Source: Clostridia bacterium (lineage in GTDB: Bacteria > Bacillota > Clostridia > Oscillospirales > Acutalibacteraceae). From it: DNA of 55,577 bases. Both the position numbers and the translations under genes were made by a program. This document shows positions 8,000 through 16,553 of this stretch, piece by piece (positions within the stretch are counted from its first letter, which is position 1; every line of letters begins with the position of its first letter). The DNA is taken from NCBI GenBank assembly GCA_029226955.1, contig JAQXZA010000048.1, forward strand, positions 1 through 55,577, read 5' to 3'. The notes under the pieces were generated by a model. That model made no database searches and had not been told where the DNA came from. It saw only the letters and a program-made list of their open reading frames with translations.

Positions 8000-9271
8000 T
8001 TGAAACAAAAGAGATGGTATCGTCTGGATAATGCCGCAAAGATATATCCGGCGGTACGGACTAAAAAATGGTCGGGAAATTTCAGAGTATCGGCAACGCT
8101 TACGGAAAAGGTTGACCCTGAAATTTTGCAACAGGCACTTGATGATGTCAGAAAAAGGATAGTAAATCTTAATCTTGAACTTAAAACAGGATTTTTCTGG
8201 TATTTTTTTGAAGAAACCGACAGGGAAGTATTGGTTGAACCCGACAGTCAGAACCCTTGCGGTCGTATCGGCGGAAAACATAATCGTGATATGCCGTACA
8301 GGGTGAGATATTATGACAGAAGAATTGTTGTTGAAGTTTTTCACACACTTGCTGATGGTACAGGCGGAATGATTTTTTTGAAATCAATCGTTGCACGGTA
8401 TCTTTTTTTGAAATACAGCGTAAAAATTCCGCCCGATGATGAAATTATATCCTGTGACAGTGAGTACGATACAGAAGAAATGGAGGACGCTTACAAGCGT
8501 TACGCAAAATTCCGCACAATGAAAAGCCGAAGTGAAACAAAAGGCTATCATTTCAAAGGAACGGCTTTGCCCGACGAACAGATAAGCGTTATTACAGGAA
8601 TTATTCCTGTTGATGATGTTCTGAAAAAATCGAGGGAATATGGTGTTACGCTGACGGAATTTATCGTTTCGGTTATGATTGAATCGTTTATGAAATGTCA
8701 GGCACAAAGCAAGTCGAAAATTGAACGTCCGATAAAAGTCAGTGTTCCGATAAATCTGAGAAAAATTTATCCGAGTAAAACTATGCGTAATTTTTCGCTT
8801 TATATAAACCCCGGTATTGAACCACGATATGGAGAGTTTACATTCAGGGAAATTACGGAAGAAGTACATCACTTTATGCGTATGAACAACAAGGAAAAAT
8901 ATCTTAATGCGATAATGTGCAAAAATTTAAGTGATGAAATAAATCCGTTTCTCAGAATTGTGCCGCTCGTGTTCAAAAATATCGCAATGGCTACGGCATT
9001 CAGAATGTACGGTGAAACATTGGTGTCGTCAACATTTTCTAATCTTGGTCTTGTGAAAGTGCCGCCCGAAATGGAAAAATATATTGAACGTTTTGAGTTT
9101 ATGCTTGGACGTTTTATGGCGGGAATGCCGAGTGCGGCGGCGGCAAGTTTCAAAGGAAAACTGTACATCAACTGGACAAGCGGCATAAAAGAAAAAGACG
9201 TTGAACGAAACTTTTTCACCTCGCTTGTAAAGTCGGGTATTCACGTTAAAATCGAAAGCAATATGTGCTAA
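8000..9271 (+). CDS. condensation-domain / alcohol acetyltransferase-like protein
   Basis: The protein belongs to the CoA-dependent acyltransferase superfamily: it carries the HxxxDG active-site motif as HTLADG (His115-Gly120), the N-terminal YRLDNAAKIYPAV segment common in the clostridial alcohol-acetyltransferase-like group, and a second half with VSVPINLRKIYPSKT and the DFGWG-region equivalent degenerate. It probably transfers an acyl group, but neither donor nor acceptor can be read. The start is uncertain: TTG at 8000 has the best context (AAGGGTTGGTG upstream) and gives MKQKRWYRLD; TTG 7988 and GTG 7991 are alternatives. Length about 423 residues. DUF6320 follows 12 bases later. Confidence 0.8.
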   Translation: MKQKRWYRLDNAAKIYPAVRTKKWSGNFRVSATLTEKVDPEILQQALDDVRKRIVNLNLELKTGFFWYFFEETDREVLVEPDSQNPCGRIGGKHNRDMPYRVRYYDRRIVVEVFHTLADGTGGMIFLKSIVARYLFLKYSVKIPPDDEIISCDSEYDTEEMEDAYKRYAKFRTMKSRSETKGYHFKGTALPDEQISVITGIIPVDDVLKKSREYGVTLTEFIVSVMIESFMKCQAQSKSKIERPIKVSVPINLRKIYPSKTMRNFSLYINPGIEPRYGEFTFREITEEVHHFMRMNNKEKYLNAIMCKNLSDEINPFLRIVPLVFKNIAMATAFRMYGETLVSSTFSNLGLVKVPPEMEKYIERFEFMLGRFMAGMPSAAAASFKGKLYINWTSGIKEKDVERNFFTSLVKSGIHVKIESNMC

Positions 9272-9283
9272 GGGGGAACAGTG

Positions 9284-9994
9284 ATGTCATACTGTGTAAA
9301 CTGTGGTGTTGAACTCGAAAAAACTCAGAAACGCTGTCCGTTGTGCAACACACCTGTGATAAATCCGAATGAAACGGAAATTACAACTGAAATTCCGCCT
9401 TATCCTACTGACAATGTTGTAGTGGTTGAGCGGAAATTAAGACGAATGACTGCACTGCTTATAACAATAATACTGTTTGTACCGTTTTTATTGTGTCCGC
9501 TTTGTGATTTTCTTATTACAGGCAGACTTACGTGGTCGGTATATACAATGCTGTCAATAGAACTTGGCTGGATATACATTGTGCCGCCTATTCTGTTAAA
9601 ACACAACACTGTAATGAAATGTGCGTGGATAGATTATTTTTCAACCATAATATTTTTATACGGCATAAATATGATATTTGCCCCCGAAAATAACTGGGCA
9701 TTAGAAATAGCTTTTCCGATTTTATCATATCTTATGGCTGTTGTGCTGATTTATGCGGTTCTTGCACGGCGGTTCAATATCAGCGTGCTTGTATATATTG
9801 CAACAGGATTTGTATTTGTTGCGGTTATGAGTCTGCTTATTGAATACATCATCAACTCGTATAACAACATAAGCGGCGGTTTTGTATGGGCAGTTCCAGT
9901 TATGATTTCGTGCCTTGGCGTTGCCTTAATTCTGATTGTAATTTCAAAAATGACCAAACTGAAAGCCCTCATCAAAAAAATAATGCACATTTGA
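9284..9994 (+). CDS. DUF6320 zinc-ribbon membrane protein
   Basis: The N-terminus is a zinc ribbon with two CxxC knuckles (CVNC and CPLC). After a ~35-residue linker come about six hydrophobic segments that span the membrane, ending KALIKKIMHI. This is the DUF6320 layout, a family often found beside acetyltransferase-like proteins of the type encoded just upstream. An in-frame ATG lies one codon earlier (9281); the second ATG at 9284 has the better spacing from AAGGGGGAAC. Role unknown; it may anchor or regulate the neighbouring acyltransferase. Confidence 0.82.
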   Translation: MSYCVNCGVELEKTQKRCPLCNTPVINPNETEITTEIPPYPTDNVVVVERKLRRMTALLITIILFVPFLLCPLCDFLITGRLTWSVYTMLSIELGWIYIVPPILLKHNTVMKCAWIDYFSTIIFLYGINMIFAPENNWALEIAFPILSYLMAVVLIYAVLARRFNISVLVYIATGFVFVAVMSLLIEYIINSYNNISGGFVWAVPVMISCLGVALILIVISKMTKLKALIKKIMHI

Positions 9995-10359
9995 ATCAGA
10001 GTGGAGAGTGGAGTGTGGAGAGTGGAGTTGTTATGAGTGCAGAGTGCAGAATGTAAAATGCGAGTCAGGAATTTGCACAACAAGGTTGCCTTTATCAATA
10101 ACTAAATTCAGCGGAAAACAGTAGTGGTCACAATAACTACACACTCCACTCTCCACACTCCACTCTGTTATGTAAAGTTTGGGTGTGGTTTTTGTGTTTT
10201 GTGTGTAAAAAAACCAAAAAAAAATTTAACTATTAAGCTATTTTGTCGTTTTGACAGAAAAACATAAATTTCTTTAAAAGAATTTTGAAACGGTGACAAT
10301 GTAATATCATTAAAATGTACGGGTTAAAATAGAAAAAGAAAATATCAGGAGGATTTTTT
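9995..10359. repeat. 365-base intergenic region with paired heptamer arrays (9999-10168)
   Basis: A GWGTGGA array lies at 9999-10030, followed by a relaxed GAGTGCA array (10034-10061). The inverted copy, ACTCCAC units at 10139-10168, closes the element. The core next to the right array contains GTGGTCACAATAACTAC, whose reverse complement matches the border of the repeats at 40874 and 21376. The remainder (10169-10359) is A/T-rich leader sequence with possible promoter pieces (TTGACA at 10251-10256) but no open frame that I would call. Confidence 0.75.
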
Positions 10360-12033
10360 ATGTCCCTCGATCAGACTACGGTTTCAAATATTCTTCTTGC
10401 AATGGGCGGTTTGGGACTTTTCCTTTACGGAATGAAGCTTATGGGCGACGGACTTGAACTTGCCGCTGGTTCAAGGCTTCGCAAAATGCTTGAAAAGCTG
10501 ACCACAAACCGTTATCTCGGTGCATTGGTAGGTCTTGTTGTTACAGGTATTATTCAGAGTTCAACGGCAGTATCTGTAATGGTTGTCGGTTTTGTTAATG
10601 CCGAAATTATGACATTAAGTCAGGCAATAGGCGTTATTATGGGTGCAAATATCGGTACAACCGTTACCAGTATTTTGCTTTCGTTCAAAATTTCGACCTA
10701 TGCTCCGATTGCAATTTTCATAGGAGCGTTTATGGTTGTTCTTTGCAAGAAAAATAATCATAAATATGTAGGACAGATTATTGCCGGTTTCGGAATACTT
10801 TTCTTTGGTATGTCAACAATGAGCGGTGGACTTGAACCGCTTGCAGATTCTCCGTTCTTCAAGAATATACTGACTTCCGTAAGTAATCCGTTTATAGGTA
10901 TTCTTGTCGGTGTTATCTTTGCCGCAGCAATCCAGAGTTCGTCAGCGTCGGTAGGTGTCTTACAGGCACTCGGTGCAGTAGGTGCATTATCACTGCCTAA
11001 TGCTGTTTACATTATTTACGGTCTTAATATCGGTGCTTGTTCAACAGCGGTAATTTCATCTATCGGTGCAACAAAAGCCGCAAGACGAACAGCAATGGCA
11101 CACGTTATTTTTAACACACTCGGTACGATGCTGTTCACAATTATTACACTTTTAACACCGTTCATATCCTGGGTTCAGCAGTGTACGGACTATGTACCGC
11201 TGCAAATATCCATTGTGCATATTGTGTTCAATGTTCTTTGTACGGTTTTGTTCCTGCCTATGAGCAATCTTCTTACAAAGCTTGCGTGTATTATCATTCC
11301 CGGCGAGGACAAAACAAAGGAGGCATGCCGTCTGAAATATATAGATTCAAGACTTTTGCAGACGCCGCCTATTGCAGTTGCTCAGGTTACAAAAGAAATT
11401 GAGCGTATGGGAAATCTTGCAAAGAAAAATTTTGCAATGTCTATGGAATCACTGTTGAAAAAAGACTCAGCTCTTATTGAAGAAGTAGAAGAAAATGAAG
11501 AAGTAATAGATTATCTTAATCAGGAAATTACAACCTATCTTGTAAAAATCAACGGACTTAATCTTGAAGACTCAGACCGTGTTATGATAGGTTCGTACTA
11601 TCACGTTGTAAGCGATATGGAACGTATCGGCGACCACTGTGAGAATATATGTGAGCTTGCCGCAATGGAAATTGCAAAAGGTGAATCATTCAGCAAAACC
11701 GCTTTGAATGAAATTGCAGAAATGCAGAAACTTGTTTCATCAATTATCGAAAATTCTCTCTTTATGTTCTCAACACGCAATTATGACAAAAAAATGATAA
11801 AGGTTGTCAGCAATACCGAACAGGAAATTGACAACTGTACAAGCCTTTACAAAGAAAACCATATTGAACGTCTGAGTAACGGCGAATGTGACGCAACAGT
11901 CGGCACTCTGTTTATGGAATTGCTCACTAACCTTGAAAGAATTGCCGACCATAGTACAAATATTGCTTTCTCAATGTACCCGAACCAAAAAGTTCCCGAA
12001 AAAGCACAACTTCCGGAAAACACTAATGCTTAA
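10360..12033 (+). CDS. Na/Pi cotransporter family protein
   Basis: This is the NptA/YjbB-type sodium-phosphate symporter. The two inverted Na_Pi_cotrans repeats are visible, each with the QSS motif (QSSTAVSVMV at about residue 66 and QSSSASVGVL near 190). About eight to nine membrane segments fill residues 10-310. The C-terminal ~220 residues are a PhoU-like helical domain with MIGSYYHVVSDMERIGDHCENI, which can bind metal clusters and may control transport. It should import phosphate with sodium or export excess phosphate. CAGGAGGATTTTTT precedes the ATG. It appears to be a single-gene unit. Confidence 0.93.
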   Translation: MSLDQTTVSNILLAMGGLGLFLYGMKLMGDGLELAAGSRLRKMLEKLTTNRYLGALVGLVVTGIIQSSTAVSVMVVGFVNAEIMTLSQAIGVIMGANIGTTVTSILLSFKISTYAPIAIFIGAFMVVLCKKNNHKYVGQIIAGFGILFFGMSTMSGGLEPLADSPFFKNILTSVSNPFIGILVGVIFAAAIQSSSASVGVLQALGAVGALSLPNAVYIIYGLNIGACSTAVISSIGATKAARRTAMAHVIFNTLGTMLFTIITLLTPFISWVQQCTDYVPLQISIVHIVFNVLCTVLFLPMSNLLTKLACIIIPGEDKTKEACRLKYIDSRLLQTPPIAVAQVTKEIERMGNLAKKNFAMSMESLLKKDSALIEEVEENEEVIDYLNQEITTYLVKINGLNLEDSDRVMIGSYYHVVSDMERIGDHCENICELAAMEIAKGESFSKTALNEIAEMQKLVSSIIENSLFMFSTRNYDKKMIKVVSNTEQEIDNCTSLYKENHIERLSNGECDATVGTLFMELLTNLERIADHSTNIAFSMYPNQKVPEKAQLPENTNA

Positions 12034-12035
12034 TC

Positions 12036-12138
12036 AGTGTGGAGAGTGGAGTGTGGAGAGTGGAGTTGTGTTCAAAACTATTGCTATTTGTGGTATGTTT
12101 CCGCACATTAAATAATTATTCACTATTCATCATTCATT
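12036..12138. repeat. composite heptamer element (GWGTGGA array - core - ATTCATY array)
   Basis: Starting 2 bases after the transporter stop, GWGTGGA units fill 12036-12067. The core holds TTTGTGGTATGTTTCCGCACA, comparable to cores at 3604 and 7900. A third kind of heptamer array, ATTCACT, ATTCATC, ATTCATT, follows at 12118-12138. Confidence 0.75.
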
Positions 12139-12151
12139 AGTAAAAATTTTA

Positions 12152-12186
12152 ATGCCCGTGACCAAAAAAGTCACGGGTATTTTTTC
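12152..12186. terminator. rho-independent terminator
   Basis: Perfect 10-bp stem ATGCCCGTGA / TCACGGGTAT with an A-rich loop and T6 tail on the + strand; the complementary strand also has a T-rich flank. It can end both the transporter transcript and the reverse-strand gene at 12283-12621. Confidence 0.9.
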
Positions 12187-12258
12187 TGTCAGGGTTTCAC
12201 ACGGAAAATTTACCTTTATCAATAACTCTGTTCATCGAAAGCAGCAACAATCATAATA

Positions 12259-12289
12259 ACTCCACACTCCACTCTCAACACTTCACACT
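12259..12289. repeat. inverted GWGTGGA heptamer array
   Basis: ACTCCAC, ACTCCAC, TCTCAAC, ACTTCAC units. It is inverted relative to the array at 12036 and overlaps the 3' end of the reverse-strand gene, providing its last codons and TGA stop (12283-12285). Confidence 0.75.
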
Positions 12290-12621
12290 GATAAAAAGTA
12301 TTCTTTGAGTTCGTCAGCGGTTTTTATGCTTATGAACGGATATTTTTCGCAAAGGTAACGGCAGATTTGTTTTGACTCGTCATTCATTCCACAGTCAAGG
12401 CATATTATCTGTTGGTTTTTGCTGAGATTAAGCCAGCGTGTCTTTGCGATTGCACTACGTACAAGAAATTCGGTTTGATTGCTGTCTTTGCCTATCGGAA
12501 CAATAATGGCAGAATTGTTTATTTTCGGCGAAAAAAGAGCAAGTGACAAAAATTTATAAAAATCAATTATTCCGAATATCGCAAACGAAACAACAGCTAT
12601 TCCGCATACAGTATAAAGCAT
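12283..12621 (-). CDS. hypothetical membrane-anchored protein, 112 aa
   Basis: One or two hydrophobic segments at residues 1-33 (LYTVCGIAVVSFAIFGIID and KFLSLALFS) are followed by a soluble domain with NSAIIVPIGKDSNQTEFLVRSA and NQQIICLDCGMNDESKQICRYL, reminiscent of a small Rossmann-type fold, likely cytosolic. AGGGGCG lies upstream of the ATG on the reverse strand, supporting translation. The final residues LSV and the stop codon lie in a heptamer repeat, so the original C-terminus may have been altered. I do not recognise the family. Confidence 0.65.
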   Translation of the reverse strand: MLYTVCGIAVVSFAIFGIIDFYKFLSLALFSPKINNSAIIVPIGKDSNQTEFLVRSAIAKTRWLNLSKNQQIICLDCGMNDESKQICRYLCEKYPFISIKTADELKEYFLSV

Positions 12622-12707
12622 TTTATAATCGCCCCTGTATATATAATATGCAGTTTTTGGATAATCTGTAATTGCTAAAATATTATGATTTTAGTTATTT
12701 ATATCAA

Positions 12708-12734
12708 TAACTCCACACTCCACTCTCCACACTG
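12708..12734. repeat. inverted GWGTGGA heptamer array
   Basis: ACTCCAC, ACTCCAC, TCTCCAC, ACT units, between the divergent hypothetical gene and spoIIE. Confidence 0.75.
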
Positions 12735-12899
12735 ATTAAGAATTATTTTTCCCGTTCGTTGTTTTGACAAAGATGTATATGAATAATGAGTATAATATAG
12801 ATAACTTAGTAAATTTATCGTGGGATAGTTTATAACTATTGTGGTAAATTGATATATTCCGCATAAAATTACTGAAATTATTATATCGGGGTGGTTTTG

Positions 12900-15227
12900 T
12901 TGAAGGTTCGTGAACTTGCTGCAAAACATTCATACCGCAAAATCAATATTGGCAGCGGTGCAAGAAAAATTCTTGTACAGCTTGTGTACACAGGCTGTGG
13001 ATTTATTATGTCAAACGGCTCAGTTTTCGGAGCCTATGCCCCTTTCGGAATTTCAATGGCTGCGGCAGTACCGTTTCATAATGTGTTTGCGTCTTTTATA
13101 GGTTCGCTGATAGGATATATTGTGTTTTCGGGCAGCGGAAATAATTTTCGCTATATTGCAGCAATGGCGGCGGTAATTGCGATAAGGTGGACGCTTAACG
13201 ATATAAAAAAACTTAACCGACATTCATTTTTTGCCTTTGCGGTGTGCTTTGTTCCGACACTTGCAACAGGTCTTGCAATGATGAGTGTAAGCGGCTTTAC
13301 GGCAAAAGATACAATATTATATATAATTGAGGCACTTATTGGCGGTGCTGGTGCGTATTTTATTTCGAGAACGGTTGTAATGATTAACGGTACAAGAAGT
13401 CTTGGAATGTTAATGCCGCAAGAAGTAGCCTGTCTTGTACTCAGCGGTTGTATTGGGATATTGTCGCTTGCGAATGTCTGTATAGGTTCATTATCGGTAG
13501 GACGAATTTTTGCCGTTGTTGTGGTTCTGATGTCGGCAAGATACGGCGGAATTACAGGCGGTGCTGTTGCCGGAATATCAACAGGAACGGTTTTAGGACT
13601 TTCGTCGGCGACTTTTTCGTTTATAGGAGCGGCTTATGCTTTCGGAGGACTTATGGCGGGACTTTTTGCACCTGTCGGCAGAGTTGCAATGGCTGTTGCG
13701 TTCATATTCAGTAATGCCGTTATTTCAATACAGACAGGGAATATTACTGCTGTAATACAGGGACTTTATGAGGTTACTGCGTCAACGCTGATATTTATTG
13801 TCTTGCCGAAAAATACAGGAAAATTCATTACAGGAGTTTTTACATCAAAAAACAGTGACGAACACTGCGAGGGTTTGCGGCGGTCTGTTATTATGCGGCT
13901 TGACTTTGCGTCAAAGGCTTTGTCAGATGTTTCAAACGACGTTGAGGAAGTTTCTGAAAAGCTGTCACATATTATAACACCGACAATAGAGGGAGTTTAC
14001 TCAAATGCTGTCGAAAATGTCTGTCAGCGTTGTGGTATGCGTGTGTTTTGCTGGGAACACCGTGACGGAGTTACATTGCAGTCATTTGATTATGTCAGCG
14101 AAAAACTGCGTAAAGAGGGTTCAATCACTGAGGAGGATTTTCGTGAAGATTTTCAGAAAAAATGCTGTCGTACAGTTGAAATGGCGGCGGCTGTCAATAA
14201 ATATTATGAAAATTATCTTGCGTCAGAGGCGGCACAGCACCGTGTTGACGAGGTGAGAACGGTTGTTGCAGGTCAGTTTTGCGGACTTGGCGACATACTC
14301 GGAGAAATGGCTGAGGAATACGAAAACTATGAGTTCTTTGACAATAAAAATTCCGAAAAAATATGTATGATGCTGAAAGGTCTTGGACTTGTGCCTGTTG
14401 ATGTAAGCTGTCACATTGATTATATGGGAAGAATGACCGTTGAAATAGAAACGGCTGACATTGACCGCAAAAAAATAAAACGTGCGGTTATTATGAAAGA
14501 AATTTCATCAATATGCGGACGGCGGTTTGATTCACCAAGTGTTACAGCGGCTTATGGACGGTGCAGGATTGTTCTTTGTGAAAGACCGTGCTTTGATGTT
14601 GAAATTGCGGCAAGTCAGCACATCAGCGGTAGTGGACAACTTTGCGGTGACCATTTCAGATATTTTAATGACGGAATGGGCAGAATGATAACCGTACTGA
14701 GTGACGGAATGGGAACAGGCGGTCGTGCGGCTGTTGACGGCGGTATGGCGGTAAGTATTATGTCAAAGCTGATAAAGGCAGGTCTTGGCTTTGACTGTTC
14801 TCTGAAAGTGGTAAATTCCGCCTTGCTTGTAAAATCGGGTGATGAATCCCTTGCAACACTTGATGTCGTTTCGATTGATTTATATTCGGGAGATACGGAT
14901 TTTATGAAAGCGGGTGCGGCACTGTCGTTTATACGTAAGGACGGCGATATGTACCGTGTGGAAACGCCGTCTTTGCCTGTCGGAATACTTCCTGAAATTG
15001 AGTTTACCTATACAGAGGACACATTAAGTGAGGGCGATATTATAGTTATGGTTTCTGACGGTGCAACAGCAACGGGTGAAGAATGGATTGAACACATAAT
15101 AAGCTCTTGGGAGGACAAAAGTATGCAGCAGCTTGCCGACCTTATCACAGACGAGGCGACCGCAAGACGTAATGATGGTCACGACGACGATATAACCGTT
15201 ATTGCTATGCAGATAAAAAAACACTGA
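12900..15227 (+). CDS. spoIIE: stage II sporulation protein E (SpoIIE)
   Basis: SpoIIE is the membrane-bound PP2C phosphatase that dephosphorylates SpoIIAA and so releases sigma-F in the forespore; it also associates with the polar septum. Residues ~25-310 contain about ten hydrophobic segments. The middle region has a Cys-rich stretch (ENVCQRCGMRVFCWEH). The C-terminal PP2C domain shows VLSDGMGTGGRAA and MVSDGATATG with metal-binding Asp residues, and ends NDGHDDDITVIAMQI. Start codon: TTG at 12900 sits 5 bases after GGGGTGG; a GTG at 12891 overlaps that site and is less likely. Full family length, so the sigma-F checkpoint appears intact. Confidence 0.95.
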   Translation: MKVRELAAKHSYRKINIGSGARKILVQLVYTGCGFIMSNGSVFGAYAPFGISMAAAVPFHNVFASFIGSLIGYIVFSGSGNNFRYIAAMAAVIAIRWTLNDIKKLNRHSFFAFAVCFVPTLATGLAMMSVSGFTAKDTILYIIEALIGGAGAYFISRTVVMINGTRSLGMLMPQEVACLVLSGCIGILSLANVCIGSLSVGRIFAVVVVLMSARYGGITGGAVAGISTGTVLGLSSATFSFIGAAYAFGGLMAGLFAPVGRVAMAVAFIFSNAVISIQTGNITAVIQGLYEVTASTLIFIVLPKNTGKFITGVFTSKNSDEHCEGLRRSVIMRLDFASKALSDVSNDVEEVSEKLSHIITPTIEGVYSNAVENVCQRCGMRVFCWEHRDGVTLQSFDYVSEKLRKEGSITEEDFREDFQKKCCRTVEMAAAVNKYYENYLASEAAQHRVDEVRTVVAGQFCGLGDILGEMAEEYENYEFFDNKNSEKICMMLKGLGLVPVDVSCHIDYMGRMTVEIETADIDRKKIKRAVIMKEISSICGRRFDSPSVTAAYGRCRIVLCERPCFDVEIAASQHISGSGQLCGDHFRYFNDGMGRMITVLSDGMGTGGRAAVDGGMAVSIMSKLIKAGLGFDCSLKVVNSALLVKSGDESLATLDVVSIDLYSGDTDFMKAGAALSFIRKDGDMYRVETPSLPVGILPEIEFTYTEDTLSEGDIIVMVSDGATATGEEWIEHIISSWEDKSMQQLADLITDEATARRNDGHDDDITVIAMQIKKH

Positions 15228-15348
15228 CAATAAATGTAAATAAAAATTATATGTATTATAGTAAATAATTGTCAACATTACTGATTAAAAAACGAAAAAT
15301 AATATATTATAATGATTTTTATAGTATAAGAATATCTGAGTCAGGACA

Positions 15349-15378
15349 AAAGTCGGAATATCATTTTCCGACTTTTTG
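15349..15378 (+). terminator. rho-independent terminator after spoIIE
   Basis: Stem AAAGTCGGA (15349-15357) / TCCGACTTT (15367-15375) plus a T tract. It lies only 20 bases before the lipoprotein start at 15398, so it could also act as an attenuator for that gene. Confidence 0.8.
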
Positions 15379-15397
15379 TTTGAGAAAGGAAATGTTT

Positions 15398-15865
15398 ATG
15401 AAAAGAAAAATAATGATGTTCATTACGGCTGTTACGGCGGCTTGTATGCTTTCAGCCTGTTCAGGAGAAGTGAATAATGCAAAACAGGGAACATATTATC
15501 TCAACGGCAATACAAGCAAACCTTATATAGTCATAGGCGAAAATAATACTATGGGATTTTACAATGTTGATTTTTCTGAATTGGAAAAAATGTACGAAGG
15601 TTCTACGATTGGATTGACTAACAGCAAGCGTGAACAAGAGGGCAGTGCGGATTTAACTGATAAGGAAGAACAGGAAATACGGGACAAAATAGACCTTGAT
15701 GGTCAGTTCCTGAATAAGATGAATGAATATACTGTTGAAAAAGAGGAAGGTGCGTTGGGACTTTATATACCTGTAAATAATACTGAATTTTTTATGTATG
15801 TGCAGTATTATCCGTCAGACCAAAAAATAGTGTTTGAAAATTTCATTTATAAGCTGAAAGAGTGA
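15398..15865 (+). CDS. putative lipoprotein upstream of ABC exporter
   Basis: A type II signal peptide ends in lipobox LSAC, with Cys21 the lipid anchor. The mature 135 residues show no known domain; YYLNGNTSKPYIVIGENNTMGFYNVDF suggests a small beta-rich fold. The start is the ATG at 15398, placed 7 bases after GAAAGGA; an upstream in-frame extension crosses a terminator hairpin and lacks a ribosome-binding site. The ABC transporter ATPase begins 4 bases after the stop, so the lipoprotein is probably a partner or immunity-type accessory of the exporter. Confidence 0.82.
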   Translation: MKRKIMMFITAVTAACMLSACSGEVNNAKQGTYYLNGNTSKPYIVIGENNTMGFYNVDFSELEKMYEGSTIGLTNSKREQEGSADLTDKEEQEIRDKIDLDGQFLNKMNEYTVEKEEGALGLYIPVNNTEFFMYVQYYPSDQKIVFENFIYKLKE

Positions 15866-15869
15866 TTTT

Positions 15870-16553
15870 ATGAAAACAATAATTAAAGCGGAAAATATCT
15901 GCAAGACTTTTGGTTCGGGTGAGGCTGAATGTAAAGCACTTGACGGAGTATCGCTTGAAATAAAAGAGGGCGAATTTGTCAGCATAGTAGGACGTTCAGG
16001 CAGTGGAAAATCAACATTTATGCACCTTATCGGAGGACTTGATAAGCCAGACAGCGGCAAAATAACAATAAATGATACGGTTATTACGGATTTAAATTCA
16101 AACAAACTTGCTGATTTCAGATGTAAAAATACAGGATTTGTATTTCAGGCTTTTCATCTTGAACCGAAATATACGGTATATGACAATATTTCTGTTCCGC
16201 TTTTGATTGCAAATACACCGCAAAAGGAAATTAAGGAAAAAGTTAATAATGTTCTTGAACAGGTTGGTTTAACAAAAAAGATAAAAGTAAAGGCGGCTAA
16301 ACTTTCGGGCGGAGAAAAACAGCGTATTGCCATTGCCCGTGCTATTGTAAATAATCCGCCGATAATTTTTGCTGATGAACCTTGCGGAAACCTTGACAGC
16401 ACAAATTCCGATATAATAATGAGTCTGTTTGAAAAACTTAACTCTATGGGAAAAACAATAGTGCTTGTTACACACAATATGTCGGACGCTGAACGCACAA
16501 AGAGAATAATCACCTTTAAGGACGGTAAAAAGACAGATGACAAAAATAACTAA
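15870..16553 (+). CDS. ABC transporter ATP-binding protein (MacB/LolD type)
   Basis: Walker A GRSGSGKST lies at residues 41-49, the Q-loop at FVFQAFHL, the signature LSGGEKQR at 145-152, Walker B IIFADE at 165-170 with EP and the NLDS D-loop, and VLVTHNM with the switch His. The sequence matches the MacB/LolD/BceA-like subfamily that powers FtsX-type permeases. It energises the permeases encoded immediately downstream. The 3' end overlaps the permease start by 17 bases, a sign of translational coupling. Confidence 0.95.
   Translation: MKTIIKAENICKTFGSGEAECKALDGVSLEIKEGEFVSIVGRSGSGKSTFMHLIGGLDKPDSGKITINDTVITDLNSNKLADFRCKNTGFVFQAFHLEPKYTVYDNISVPLLIANTPQKEIKEKVNNVLEQVGLTKKIKVKAAKLSGGEKQRIAIARAIVNNPPIIFADEPCGNLDSTNSDIIMSLFEKLNSMGKTIVLVTHNMSDAERTKRIITFKDGKKTDDKNN

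Noticed and set aside
8384-9219. Antisense frames within the condensation-domain gene
   Set aside because: Shadow frames rich in Phe/Asn typical of reversed A/T-rich coding sequence, with no ribosome-binding site.
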